This document shows, in pieces, positions 10,021-20,811 of a DNA stretch of 64,000 nucleotides. Numbering within the stretch: position 1 is the stretch's first letter; each line of letters begins with the position of its first letter. A program made the position numbers and the translations under genes. The stretch comes from Pyrus communis (taxonomy: Eukaryota > Streptophyta > Magnoliopsida > Rosales > Rosaceae), in assembly GCF_963583255.1 (NCBI RefSeq), contig NC_084811.1:11984088-12048087 (forward strand). Reading direction: 5' to 3'. The notes under the pieces are model-generated. The model saw only the letters and a program-made list of their open reading frames with translations, searched no databases and had not been told where the DNA came from.

Positions 10021-13000
10021 CTAGAGGGTCGAGGGGAGGAAAGTCTCGAGGGCAGCTTTTAGCTCCAACCACTTCGCTTCGCTCAAAATTATCTTAGTCT
10101 GCCTCGTATTTTTGTTGAACTGCAGTTGCTGGATGTGCCGTGCGCCGGCAGCGAAGGCCGTCAGCCGAGCCCTGTTGGCCTCGAAGTCATTCTCAAGTTC
10201 TGAAGCGGCAGCAGACCTTTGCCGTTGAAGGTCAGAAATTTGACACTGGAGGTCAGAGATCTGGCGATCAAACTCGGTCAACTTCGCTTTCTTAGCTTTT
10301 ATTGCCTCCATCTCAGCTTGGCCAGCCTCTTGCGCTACCTTGACCGCCTTCAAGTCGTCCTCGGCTTGTAGGGCTCGTTCAAAAATATTGAAGTGTTGCC
10401 GAGTCCGCTCCAAAAGGTCAGTGAGGAAGGAGATATTCTCCGTGCTTAGGTAACCGCCGCTGGTGAGGTCATTAAGACACTCCCCAACGGAGTCAAGACC
10501 CTTGCATCGGAGAGCTTGGGAGGCAGAGAGAGACAGGACGTCGTGCAGCTTCACGAAGGCTTGGGCCTCGGGCGTGGTTCCCGCTGGTTCGGTAGGAGCA
10601 GCAGAGGAGCCGGCCTCACCAGTCGTGCTCTGAAGAAGAGCGTCGAGCTCCACTTCCCACGATGGCTGCACATAAAAGGAAAACTGTGAAGAAAAATAAG
10701 ATGTTGTAATATAGTGCATGACAAAGGGATTGGTTTAGACCTGCCGAGAGGAGACTTCGGCCATGCCCTCTGGGTCATTGCTCGAACCCAGGGAACTTAA
10801 TGGCCGAGCCCAGTGCCTTAGACCGCTTCTCAATTCACGCGGCCGATGGAGTTCATCTACATTTGATGGCCACGACGGTGGCCAGGAAATATAGACAACG
10901 CCTGTCGGCGCATAAAATTGTCGGTGAAATGAACGTTCGGGCACCTGATATTTAATAGTCTTTTAAGAACATGTGTCATGATAAAATCAACGCAAAAGAA
11001 ACAAGACTTACAAAGGCCGAAGAGACTTCATGCGGAGGAATGGAAAGGTCTTCATCTTGCGGATGGATCGGCGTTTCGGCCGTTGCCTCAAGATCGGCCA
11101 TGGGTCTCTTGCCGCGATCCGCCGTAGGGAGACATGATCGAGCGGTCGCCTCGACCACCGGAGGAGGATGGACGGGAGGAGAGTTAGTTGGTCGAGGACG
11201 GCGCTCCAGCGAGACTTCGTCACTCTCGCTCTCGACGTCCTGAGAAAAATTTCGTTACGACTAGAAGCCTAAAGAAACAAAGGATGGAAGTAGAATTATA
11301 CCTCTTCCAGAAAGACCATCGGTCACTGAGTAGAGGGTGCCTCGACAGGTGCAGCCGACTTCCCCACGGCAGGCGCCACGACCGGCTTCGAAGCTGCAGC
11401 TGACACGACGACTGGATCGGCCGTGGTCTCAGGCAGGGAGACGGCTGGAGGAATCGGGTTTGAAGAAGCTGGGGCAGCCGGTACAGAAGGAGAGCCGGCA
11501 TGAGCAGTTGTCCCTGTGGTGTCACTGGGAACAACATGAATCTCCCGGTCGCCCTTCTTCGCCAATTTCTTGACGCGTTTAGAATGACGAGGAGCATCAT
11601 CCTCCGGCTCGGCTTCTCGATGGGGGCGTTTCGCGGGGACTATCCGCTCGGTGGCTATGGTCATCTTCGTGGGAACCAATTTCTTCGACTTCGCCACCGC
11701 GGCGACCACTTCCACCTTTTTCGGCACGCGACCCCCTGAAATAGCAAAGTAATTAATAACCGAGGACAAGCAATTGAAATACAAAGAGCGAAAGGACAAT
11801 ATACCTTGGATCGACTCCTTGGGTTGGGCCAAAGGCGCTGGTCTGGGCAGGTCGCCGAAGATACTGCTTACCACGTCTTCAGCCGAGACGCCGAAGAAGT
11901 CGCTGGTGTACTTCTCCCACCAGTCCCCGAAGGTATCGGTTCCCAAGGATTCAGGAACTGTCGGCTGGAACCAGAATTTCTTGCACTTCTCCTGAAACTC
12001 CTGCTCCGACGTCTTACATTCCCTCTCAGAGGAACCAGAAAGACGCCCTCGACTCAGGAGGGACCGAGAGGCAAGCAGGGGTTCAGGGCAGCCTTGGAGG
12101 TAGCCAAGCTGCCGGGCGACAAAATGGGGATGGTAGACCTCCCAGCTAGCTCGGCGGGCATCGCAACCAAGAGGAAGATCGCGAGCCAGAACGAATGACC
12201 CCCAGCGTTGACGGATGTCCGCATCCTCGGACTCAGCCCACACTGCCGTGGGGAGCCTGATTGAGGTAGGGTACTCCTGGTGTCGGCATACCAGGAACTC
12301 GTCGTCCGAAAGGACGTCGAGGCTGAGGAAGTGTTTGAGGACCTCATCGGCCCGGTGAAGAGGCGCCGGTCGAGAGGCCAGTTGAAGGCCGAGGGCGGCC
12401 GAAGGGTGGAAAAGTAAACCTGCAACCAGAGTTGGAACACCCAGAGGGGTCCATTCTGGTGCGGGTCAATCTTGTTAATAGTCGTCTCGGCCAAGTAACG
12501 GTAGAGGTTGGCGAGTATAGCCGGGCTGAGCGCCAAGGAGCGACCATTAGCCAGTGCCTGGGCCACCGGCATGTTCTCGACCAGGCATTTGTTTGACCTG
12601 GTACAACAAATGAATTTGTTGTACCAGTAGAAGAGGAAGGCTTCGTGTTCTCCCTTCCTAAGGCTTTCCTTGCCTCGGTCGGCGAAGTGAATGATGAGAG
12701 TGTTGTAGTTGAAGAAGTTCTTGTGGAGCTTCTGAACTTCTTCCCTTGAGGGCTCCCGGTCGCCCCGACTAAGCGTCTCAACGGCCCGTTCGTCGAATAA
12801 CGCCTTTAGGTCGAGAGGAGAAGGGCATCCGAAAAGGGCGGCATTGATGGGAAGGCCGGTTGGAGAAGTCCCAAGGATGGCCGAAATGTCGAGGACTGTG
12901 GGGTCGAGAGGGCCGAAAGGCAGGATCATGGTGTTGGTGGCCGAACACCATAAACTCAGGGCCGCCATAAGCAGCTCCTTATCCATGGTAATCTCCATGG

Positions 13001-13349
13001 TCGAAAGAATAATGGCATCATAGATACCAAGAGCTTTCCACTCCTGGCCGAAGAATGCTCTCATTCGGTCGACCCAGGCGGCCCAGGTTGTGGTGGTCGA
13101 GGGCCAAGCTCCTTGAGGCCGTGCCAAGCACCATTTCGACCAGTCGAACCCCTGAAGCAGGGGTGTTAAGCACTTCTCCTTGAGAAGATTGGTGATGCAC
13201 GACGGCACTGCATCTTTGAAGAGTGGGCCCAGAATCTGATGAGTAGTGGCCATGTCATTCTCGAAGCGTAGCGTCTTGATCGCGCTCCGATCGATGAAAT
13301 CCTTGCACTTGTTGCACTCGTCAGAAAGCTTCGAAATAAAGGAAGCCAT
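10021..13349 (-). pseudogene. Five-exon plant mobile domain (PMD) gene, antisense inside the retrotransposon
   Basis: Minus-strand exons inferred from GT..AG sites that join in frame: 13349-11805, 11735-11302, 11239-11012, 10944-10741, 10665-10021. Exon 1 encodes a PMD-type (aminotransferase-like plant mobile domain) protein: start MASFISKLSDEC, then WAAWVDRMRAFFGQEWK, LPFGPLDPTVLDISAILG, FLFYWYNKFICC and a LALSPAILANLYRYLAE segment. Exon 2 is basic and Pro/Ala/Val-rich with a nuclear-signal-like HSKRVKKLAKK. Exon 5 is a coiled coil (repeated ISDLQ) ending at the stop at 10021. Breaks: one frame change near 12355-12370 and an in-frame TGA at 11323-11325. PMD proteins occur both as host nuclear proteins (MAIN/MAIL) and as retroelement cargo. 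The role here is unknown. Confidence 0.8.
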
Positions 13350-13492
13350 TGGTAGAGAAGAGAGAAAGTGGTTTTGAAAAAGGAGAGATTGCAGAAGGAC
13401 GAACTGGAAGGAGTTGCTTGAACAAACAAGAATGATAAAAGGAAGGATTCGAAATTTCTGAAGGCGTGGGATACGAATTGCAGAAGTTTGGT

Positions 13493-13499
13493 ATTTATA
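13493..13499 (-). promoter_or_regulatory. Putative TATA box of the antisense PMD gene
   Basis: On the minus strand TATAAAT lies 144 bases upstream of the PMD start codon (ATG at 13349). A start site near 13465 would leave a leader of about 115 bases. It suggests the antisense gene has its own promoter inside the element, reading away from the 3' LTR. Confidence 0.5.
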
Positions 13500-13913
13500 A
13501 GCTTTTCAGAATGAAGATCAAATGTTTGGTATTCGAAAAGCACTGGTTCGAATTGGGGGGAAATTTAACCGGGAAAAAGTCCTAATCATTTCGGATATTT
13601 TGGGAACCTGCGAGGATAGGATCGAGGTTTCGAGGATCCAGGATGCACGATTGCGTGCGGCGGCGGTTTTAATGCATTAATGAGGAAGAGACGCTTCGGT
13701 GGGTGCACGTTTTCAAGGGCCATGATTGAAAGCTATTAAGATCGGCGGAGAATCGACACGTGGCTGTACGTTGGGGGTAACAAGGAGAGTGCAATCATGT
13801 CTCATAAATGTGCATAAGTAATGGTCATCAAGGGAAATAAAGTCCGAAAAGCAATAGGCGTTTCCGCTTCTTCAAGGTCGAGGCCCGACCAAAAGTTAAC
13901 AGTCGGTGACCTC
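13500..13913. other. Non-coding stretch between antisense promoter and polypurine tract
   Basis: No ORF of note. It is upstream sequence for the antisense gene and 3' untranslated region for the sense retroelement transcript. Confidence 0.6.
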
Positions 13914-13929
13914 AGAAGTGAGGTGGCAA
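13914..13929 (+). promoter_or_regulatory. Putative polypurine tract
   Basis: AGAAGTGAGGTGGCAA abuts the 3' LTR. It is purine-rich (13 of 16), in the place where plus-strand DNA synthesis is primed. It is weak compared with ideal tracts. Confidence 0.5.
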
Positions 13930-15061
13930 TGTTTGGGCCCAAAATAATATTGTCGGGCAGAGCAGCAGGATATGCTCGGCCCAAGGCTGTGTCAAATACT
14001 ATGGGCCGAATGATAAATCCCAGGCCAGTTGGCAGGGTCGGACAAGTCCTATCCTAAGAAGTAGTCCAGATAAACAGAAAGGGTCGAGGAAGTCCTGGTA
14101 TGACCAGGATTCCCGGCCGGCAAAGAATAAAGCCTCGAAAAGAGGGAAAGTTCAGAATCCCAGTGGGAGTAGGTTTGTTCGAGTTAGAGTTGAAACGGGA
14201 CGAGGACTCCCAATCCAGATCAGGATGCAATTCGGTCTCAAGGAATGGGGTGCTATAAATACAAGAAATCATTCAACAGAAAAACCCCTTCAATCCAGCA
14301 TACAATTGCCCTGCGCAAAACCTCTCAAATACCTTGAGATTTTTCCTTTTCTTTTTCTGCCGAAATACCTTCAGTTTGGATAAACAGCACTGTGGAGGCA
14401 GCCGACGAGCACCTTCAGTTTGGATAAACAGCACTGCTGCCGCAGAATCAGCCGACTGAGAAGCACCTTCAGTTTGGATAAACAGCACTGCGTCGAGGCC
14501 GACCGATTACCTATCTAAGTCTTGGCCGAGAAGGGTTTTCGAACCCTTGTTGGTAGAGGTTACCTTGCTAGCCTTCTTGGCATAGTCAGGTGTTACGAGT
14601 TGCGTTACTCGGCGTACTAGACGCCGAGTAATTTTATGATTGGATACTTGCAAGTAAGTTTCAGGGTTCGGCATTCCGACGGCTGAACTACATTTACCAT
14701 CAAGACATACATCACGTTTGAGTACCTGTGCCCATACAGTTTGGTCTCGATTCGACGTGCTTATACTCTTACGAATATAATCACAGTGACCGAATCGGGC
14801 TCCGACGATTTGTGAACTCCGCAGAATTAGTAGCCCTGTCTTCAGGCTATAGAACCCAGAGACCGAGAGGGTTCCTTCCTCGGTCGCAATCGCAAGATAG
14901 AGAAGTCAACGACGCGCTCAACGCAACATCAACGAATTTTACTCCTCGGCCGAGCTCGGCCGACGAGTTGGCACGCCCCGCATTCAACCGAAGGACGTAG
15001 TTAGCTTATTAGTTACTCGGCCTGCGCGCCACGTAGGTTTTTGTAATTTTTAGAGTCAACA
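13930..15061 (+). repeat. 3' long terminal repeat
   Basis: Same length as the 5' LTR, with about 36 differences by eye. It carries its own TATA box at 14254-14261 and the triplicated word at 14365-14495. The target duplication GTGAG follows at 15062-15066. Confidence 0.95.
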
Positions 15062-15066
15062 GTGAG

Positions 15067-15947
15067 AGACCTTTATTCCTATTGAAAACGCAGAGGAAGT
15101 CGCAGGCTAGAGCAGCTAAGGTGTAGTGTGGATTGAAGACGTTGAGATAAAAATCGGAGAAAAACCCTAAACCCGTTAATTTTAAGAATTATTTACCTTG
15201 GCTGTGATTTTTGTCAAGTGACTTTGGAAGTTGTTGGTTAATTTTAAATAGTTGGCAGATTTATTGTTTTTGTGGATTTTGAAAATATGAACTTCTATGT
15301 GGGAATTGAGTGTATGCAGATGCTTTACGATAACAGAAAGGAAGTGCAAAGAAAAAGGGCAGATTCTTCCCATTGTCATTTCATTTCGTTTCGGGAATAA
15401 CGCAAGTAGCTTACGTTGAAATTCTGTTATAGACGATGAGCTACAATTGGCTTGATCCGTTTACAAAGTGCGTAAGCGGTTTAACTCGAAAATTAGATGC
15501 AGCCATAAGATTAAATAAAATTAAATGGTGCATCAGGTCTCCGAATTCAGAACTTGATATTATTATGATTCAGTCTAGCTACAAAGTTAACCAAGATTGG
15601 TAAAGACCAGGCTATCAAGCGAGAGCTAGCTAGAGGTGAGTGGAAATTTGATTTCAAAAATGGTTTTCATTATATACATACCTATATAAATGATTTTAAA
15701 TATGATTATGATCATTCCTATACTTGGTTTATTGTTGGAAACATGATTTAGCTGATGAATTTTTATAAAAACGATTCTTTGAGATACTGCTTTCACTACT
15801 AGGCATGATCATGTATTTGGTAATCGTTTTGGATTATGATCTTATACACTACTTCGTAGGCATGTACTCACATCTAGCGCCTTACTCGTACGACCGTATA
15901 CATTATTGTCATGACGTACGTTAAATTTCAAACTCAACTATTATTTA
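15067..15947. other. AT-rich intergenic sequence
   Basis: No gene or repeat that I can support. It was joined to the sequence left of 1230 before the retrotransposon landed. Confidence 0.6.
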
Positions 15948-16060
15948 GGGTTAGAGTCCCAACTTATTCATGTTTTGGGTTAGAATCCCAACTTATTCAT
16001 GTTTTGGGTTAGAGTCCCAACTTATTCATATTTTGGTTTATAGTCCGAACAATTTTGTAT
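15948..16060 (+). repeat. 29-bp minisatellite
   Basis: Three near-identical 29-bp units beginning GGGTTAGAGTCCCAACTTAT, then a degenerate fourth beginning GGTTTATAGTCCGAAC. Confidence 0.85.
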
Positions 16061-16075
16061 TATGGCTTCAAGTTC

Positions 16076-17131
16076 CAAGGTTCTAAAAAACGCTAGGTGC
16101 TAGTAGGGCGGTGGGTAAGGGCTTAGCGCCTAGGCGGCCTAGCCGGATTTATGTAAATTTATTATATATCTTGTAAATAAATGTATATTTACACTTAAAA
16201 AACTATACTTGTATGAATAATAGAAGAATGATAAAATGCCAAATAGAAGTAGAAGAATACACAAAGTACATCCATCCAACAGGTTCAATATTTAAAAAAC
16301 AGTAAACATATATAGGTAATGTAACACGTTATTTTTAAAAAAAGGAAGAGATATATATATATAGGTAATGTAAAGAATTTTAAGTACATAATTTGAAAAA
16401 AGAGAGTAGATAATAATATATAATATATTTGTTTAATAACGGAGTAGGTAACTTTTTAAAATATAATTCATAAGCCTAGTGCTTTTGACACCTTGGAAAT
16501 CGATCTGACAGAGGGGATGGCTTTTGACAGAAGGCAATGACTTTTGACACATTGGAAATTGGTAAGGCCCTTATTTTGGGGTTTCTTGTTTCCTCACCCT
16601 TCCATTCTTTTTTGATTGCTCCGCCCAATTCCCATCTTCTCCACCTAATTAAGTTTCTCATTTCCTTTCCCTTCCATTCTTCTTCGATTGCTCCGCCTGA
16701 TCCCCCATCTTTCCGCCTAATTTCCATCTTCTTGCTCTGTATAATTTTCCAAAACCTAATCATGAGTCCAGTCAATTTCCTCAAGCACAGCGAAGAAATC
16801 CTCTTTGGCGAAGAAATATGGACTTCCAGGTCAAAATTTTCATTTTTTTCCTACAATTGCATTGTTATTTTGATTCGTTCTACGTATCTCTCTCACGTTT
16901 ACTCTTCCCTCACACTCTCTCGGTTTCTCTTTCGTTACCCTCGCGGTGTAGTGAAACGAAATATTTTAACAGAACCGCCGCAAAGGCTGCTTAGCTCGGC
17001 CCTTAGGCCGCCAAGCCCGCCTAGGCACCGCCTAATACCCTTGCCGATTTACTGAACATTTTTGAAATAATCGCGGCGACGGCCCGACGCCCAGAGTCTA
17101 GGTGCCGCCTAGACCACGTTTTAGAACACTG
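16076..17131. mobile_element. hAT-like non-autonomous element with GC-rich CTAGGCG ends, copy 1
   Basis: The left end reads CAAGGTTCTAAAAAACGCTA. The right end, reversed, reads CAGTGTTCTAAAACGTGGTC. Both continue into GC-rich GCGCCTAGGCGGCCTAG-type sequence. The interior is AT-rich with no transposase. No convincing 8-bp target duplication was found at this copy. Its long open frame at 16537-17055 has no recognisable domain. Confidence 0.65.
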
Positions 17132-18105
17132 AAAAAGATTTGGCAAATTTTAATATAAAAGTGATTCAATTGTATATAATGACAAAAATAAACATGATAG
17201 TGTGGGCGCTGACTACGCCAACGGTGGCAAGAACAATGGTTGTGATGATGGTGCCAATAAAAGGGTGTGGTGGCTAGGCTACAGAGGTAACAATAGTGGT
17301 AAGGGCAACGACAACAACAATGGCGGCGATTGTGGTTGTGATGACAGTTGTGTTTATGTTTGTGATGATGGCAACAGCGACAAGGATGTAGTGGGAGTTG
17401 TGGTTATGGTGGTACTAGTGGCAGGTATAATAGTGGTGGTGATGATTGTGCGATTGTGGTGTGGTGGTGGTGGTAATGGCAATGTGGTATAAGAGGTTAG
17501 GGTTTTAAGTGGTATGTGGGGGTGATCATTTTGTTCTCCAAGAATAAAGTGTGTCTAGAAGAATAAATAATATATATATTTTTTTAAATTAATGAGTGTA
17601 TTACATGAAAGTTTGAGGTAAGAATAGCATCAATGGTGTAGAGAAAAATAAAGTTTGATTATAACTTTTAAAAAATTAATTGACACACATTACAAGAAAG
17701 TTTGATGGTAATAATGTTATTTTTTAAAATAATGCGGTGTAAGAGGTTAGGTTTTAAGTGTAATGACAATGTGGTGTAAGATGTTAGGGTTTTAACGTGC
17801 TCTTGACACATCACATGTTATATTGTGATAATTTGATGGTAAGAATAACATTATTGTTTCCACATTTCTTTTGCTATGTCACAAGACCAATTTTAATTTG
17901 AAATTTTGTCTTTTCCTCTCTATGAAATCTTGGATTTCACTGCACACATCCGTTATGACGAAACTTTTGCCGAAAACTAATGTGGATATAAAAACCTCGC
18001 TATCAGAAATATTATAACACGAAACCACAAATTTGCCAAGATTGAAGGAAATGTTGACCATATAAAACAATAGGTGAATTATACTTTACATGGAACAGTT
18101 TGTAA
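17132..18105. other. Intergenic sequence with a GGT/GAT-rich low-complexity tract
   Basis: Positions 17202-17480 are a cryptic trinucleotide tract (GGT, GTG, GAT, AAC), which makes a Gly/Asp/Asn/Val-rich open frame by composition alone. The rest is AT-rich, with a word around GGTGTAAGA(G/T)GTTAGG(G)TTTTAA repeated near 17486, 17736 and 17773. Confidence 0.6.
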
Positions 18106-18144
<39 letters not shown>

Positions 18145-18180
18145 TATATATGTACATATATATATATACACACACACATA
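18106..18180. repeat. (TA)n(CA)n compound microsatellite
   Basis: Alternating TA and CA dinucleotide runs with few interruptions. Confidence 0.95.
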
Positions 18181-18265
18181 CATGGAACATTTCAGTCTCT
18201 TTTACACGATGAGAGGTAAATCTCCGACAAAGCAAATATTTATAATTTTACATAATAAAAAATAA

Positions 18266-18417
18266 GGAAAATAATTTTCACACATCGTCTTTAGCTTCTT
18301 ACACACTTCTGTTTAATTATGGATGTTGATTTTGTTTGATTTATTCAATTTAATGACTATAAATAAAGAAAAATGTGTGGAAAGCTAAAGAGGGAGGGTG
18401 TGTGAAAATCACTTCCC
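18266..18417. mobile_element. Short MITE with about 40-bp inverted ends, copy A
   Basis: The left end GGAAAATAATTTTCACACAT and the reversed right end GGGAAGTGATTTTCACACAC are inverted repeats that extend through TCTTTAGCTT. The centre reads GATTTATTCAATTTAATGAC. A related copy is at 62324-62465. Confidence 0.75.
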
Positions 18418-18453
18418 ATAAATCAAACATTAACATTATTTACAAGTTTATTT

Positions 18454-20725
18454 CTACCTGAAATTCTTGCCTACGAAGGTTTGGCCAAACTGCCAATTGC
18501 TTGGAGCAACATGCCATGAGGTTGAGTATCTACCATCACTCGCTCTGACTCGGAAGGTCAATGACTCGCCAACCATCTTGGCGTCAGTTTCCCACTTCTG
18601 ACCCCATAGCCGCTTCATCGTTGTCCATATGAGCTTCTTGCTGCCCTTCACTTGCATTCCGGTCACATCTCCGGCTCCTCCCACATTCCACACCAACACT
18701 TGGTTGAAATATGGATTCCCAGTTATTGTGAGTTTAATTCCTCCTGTCTTCAGGCATGGAACCCTGCGGTACATGACCGGAACAATGCCGGCCTTGTACT
18801 CGGCAATTTTGATGAACGAAGGTTTGGCTATATCAAAATGCTCACGAGGAGGGTTGCACCACCCTCCATTGTCACTTGGCTGGTTCCAATTGGGGGGGCA
18901 GTTGTTGGTTGCCGTGACGGCAAGAGTTGGGTGTCCTGGCTTGCACCACTGAGGGTTGTCGACGCATTTGATTTCATAGCATGCTCCACAAGACAGCCCT
19001 TTGTTGAATAAAGCCTCGCTCAACGCTGCTGTGTCCAGGCCATACCCTTCTTTTATCACATCCTCATAACCACAAGCTCCTCCTGCACGTAGTCATCATC
19101 AAAATACTACTATCTTGTTCTAATTAATTTCCAAACAACCAGGTGAGATGAAAAAAAAAAAAAAAAAAAAAAGACTAGTTCGTGTGATAATGATGTGATT
19201 GGATCGTAAATAGTATGTCCTAGGAGCGTCCCACGGCTCGTATGAAATTGACATCGTGAATTTTTTGTCTTAATGGGTCGTGCATTGTTATCGTGAATTT
19301 TTGGAAGGCAAGAATTTGAACTCTGCAAGTTCCATTCTTGATCTCTACTGCCTGCATAAAATACAAGATCCTTTTGACGGCGACTGGATCAAAAGCAAAA
19401 TTACAGAATCCAACTTGCTTCGAATATGGAAAATATTTACATCTGTTATTCTTAAAGCTCACTACAAGCAACTGATCACATCTTTAAAGAAAAGCTAATG
19501 AAAAGGGCTTGAAAACTTTGAGTATTAATGATAAGGACAAAATAAAGGGTAAAGTGAATAGTACCAGGATTGACTTTTTAGTGTAAAAATGTGGTTTTTG
19601 GTTAAAGTGAACAGTACCGTACATTTTTCGTTAAAACTCCCCATCTTTAATACATACTCAAATTGGGATCGAGTTGTAGATATAAATGCTTGTCTAACTT
19701 TGCGTTTTGGCTGAAATATGGCCGCGATTTGAAATGTGGTCTCATGTCTATTATTTGAGAACCTAGATGTTGTGATTGAAATTTCTCTCTAGATTTTAAT
19801 TTATCATCAATAGGAAGTGGGATTCAAACTTATAAATGTTTTCTAAAATTGGGAACAATGTTTTAAAAGATGAAGGTGAAGTCAAGGCCTTCATAGGTTA
19901 CCTAGCCTAGGTAGGAGCATAAATTATTAATTTTTCATAAACCTCGATGTAGGTGAGAAACTCTAACCATAAATTTAAAATTACAAATTTGTTGTGAACT
20001 TGTGGAAGGTTGCCGGGTGAGATTGGAGGTTGGCACCGTTGGCTTGAGACTTGAAATTTTGAAGTAAAGAAAGGTGGGAGAAGATAGAAGAGTTTTAGTT
20101 TATAAAAGCCGTGCCCAAAAACGATATCTATTTGGGTTTGGGTTGTTTTAAAATAAATAAAAAAATCAAACACCTAGGTGGCGCTTTAACAACACCTCAA
20201 GTGCTTAGGTGCTGTCTCCCAACGCCTAAGTTAGTTTATAGCTTATTCCTGATTGACGTATATAGGTGTTTCTTTATATAGTCGCCCAAAAAGTCATCTA
20301 GGCTGGTCAATGCTAGTTTTTTAAAACATTGACTGGTAAGAAGAGAAAAAAAACCACTACGTAAGACCTAGTTGGTATATAATCGATCCCTTTAAACAAG
20401 GTTTTTTTTTTTTTTTAATTTCGCCGGAAGATGGTCATTGAATCCTAGAAGCTTGTTAATGTACAATATAGAAGTAGCATTAATTCATACCAAAGGTTCC
20501 CGGGCCACCTTCATAGAATGTGGCATGAGCATGCTTCCAAGGGCCACCACCGAACCTTGGCCGGTTGTGGGTGCGGGCAACCGTATGAATGTCATGTCCA
20601 TCGTCCTCCGATAATTTAGCTGCAAGTCTCCATGCAGTGCTTGCATGGACAACATCAGCCACCAGAGGAAGAAAAATCAATGTCACTAGCCCTAAGAGGG
20701 CCTGCAAGGGCACTTCATATGCCAT
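18454..20725 (-). CDS. Alpha-expansin, two exons, EXPA22/23-like
   Basis: Secreted wall protein that loosens cellulose-hemicellulose contacts at acid pH without hydrolysis. Exons 20725-20491 and 19082-18454 (minus) join in frame to give 287 residues; the 1,408-bp intron has GT..AG ends. The start chosen (ATG 20725) opens a signal peptide (MAYEVPLQALLG, to about residue 28) and sits well below a TATA-like ATATAAAT at 20804-20811; another ATG at 20764 would be almost at the cap. After a longer than usual pre-domain (residues 29-65) comes the GH45-like domain: ATFY, GGACGY at 79-84, CGACYEIKC, and HFD at 160-162. The carbohydrate-binding domain ends WQFGQTFVGKNF. The WCNPP insert near HFD marks an alpha-expansin. 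The pre-domain GHDIHTVARTHNRPRF and KEGYGLDTAALS resemble the EXPA22/23/25/26 group. Confidence 0.9.
19540..19640 (-). mobile_element. Short MITE-like element in the expansin intron
   Basis: On the minus strand the segment reads TTTTAACGAAAAATGTACGG, then GTTCACTTTAACCAAAAACC and ends near GTACTATTCACTTTACCCTT. The word GTACTNTTCACTTTA is repeated about 50 bp apart, and a degenerate relative is at 566-690. It has no coding capacity. Confidence 0.5.
19856..20331. mobile_element. hAT-like non-autonomous element, copy 2 (expansin intron)
   Basis: 476 bp with a perfect 13-bp inverted terminal repeat CAATGTTTTAAAA. It is flanked by ATTGGGAA (19848-19855) and ACTGGTAA (20332-20339), an 8-bp duplication matching at 6 of 8 positions. 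The termini lead into CCTAGCCTAGG and CATCTAGGCTGG words. An 8-bp duplication and CA..TG ends are hAT features. Confidence 0.8.
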
Positions 20726-20803
20726 ATCTATTTGTGTAGGTGTGTAGAAATTTTTATTTTGCAACTAATAATTTGGTTTGCTGTAGATTCTTGTGTTGCA
20801 AGG

Positions 20804-20811
20804 ATTTATAT
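20804..20811 (-). promoter_or_regulatory. TATA-like box of the expansin gene
   Basis: ATATAAAT on the minus strand, 79 bases before the chosen ATG. It supports the start at 20725 over the one at 20764. Confidence 0.5.

Larger units (their letters stand above)
1235..15061 (+). mobile_element. Complete Ty3/gypsy LTR retrotransposon, Tat lineage, with antisense PMD gene
   Basis: Two LTRs of equal length (1235-2366 and 13930-15061, 1,132 bp each) begin TG and end CA. They are flanked by the perfect 5-bp duplication GTGAG (1230-1234 and 15062-15066). Plus-strand order is gag, protease, reverse transcriptase, RNase H, a second RNase H, integrase. That order makes it Ty3/gypsy, and the second RNase H together with a long extra region between integrase and 3' LTR is typical of the Tat lineage. 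All pol domains are recognisable, but six in-frame stops and two frame changes mean this copy cannot make a full polyprotein. The LTRs differ at about 36 positions by eye (about 3%), mostly transitions, with no length change. It is therefore a moderately old, structurally intact insertion. Confidence 0.95.

Noticed and set aside
10971..11573. Plus-strand open frames across the PMD region
   Set aside because: They mirror the minus-strand PMD exons, whose splice sites and protein features are coherent; the plus frames have none.
12344..12781. Minus-strand Arg/Ser/Thr-rich frame of 145 codons
   Set aside because: Out-of-frame shadow of PMD exon 1.
16537..17055. 172-codon plus-strand open frame
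   Set aside because: Low-complexity Ser/Pro/Phe/Leu sequence inside the hAT-like copy 1, spanning its GC-rich terminus. No domain, no splice context.
17202..17492. 96-codon Gly/Asp/Asn-rich open frame
   Set aside because: Produced by a GGT/GAT/AAC cryptic trinucleotide tract. No start context or homologous pattern.
18106..18180. TA/CA run as a possible Z-DNA or origin-like site
   Set aside because: An ordinary compound microsatellite; nothing else supports a function.
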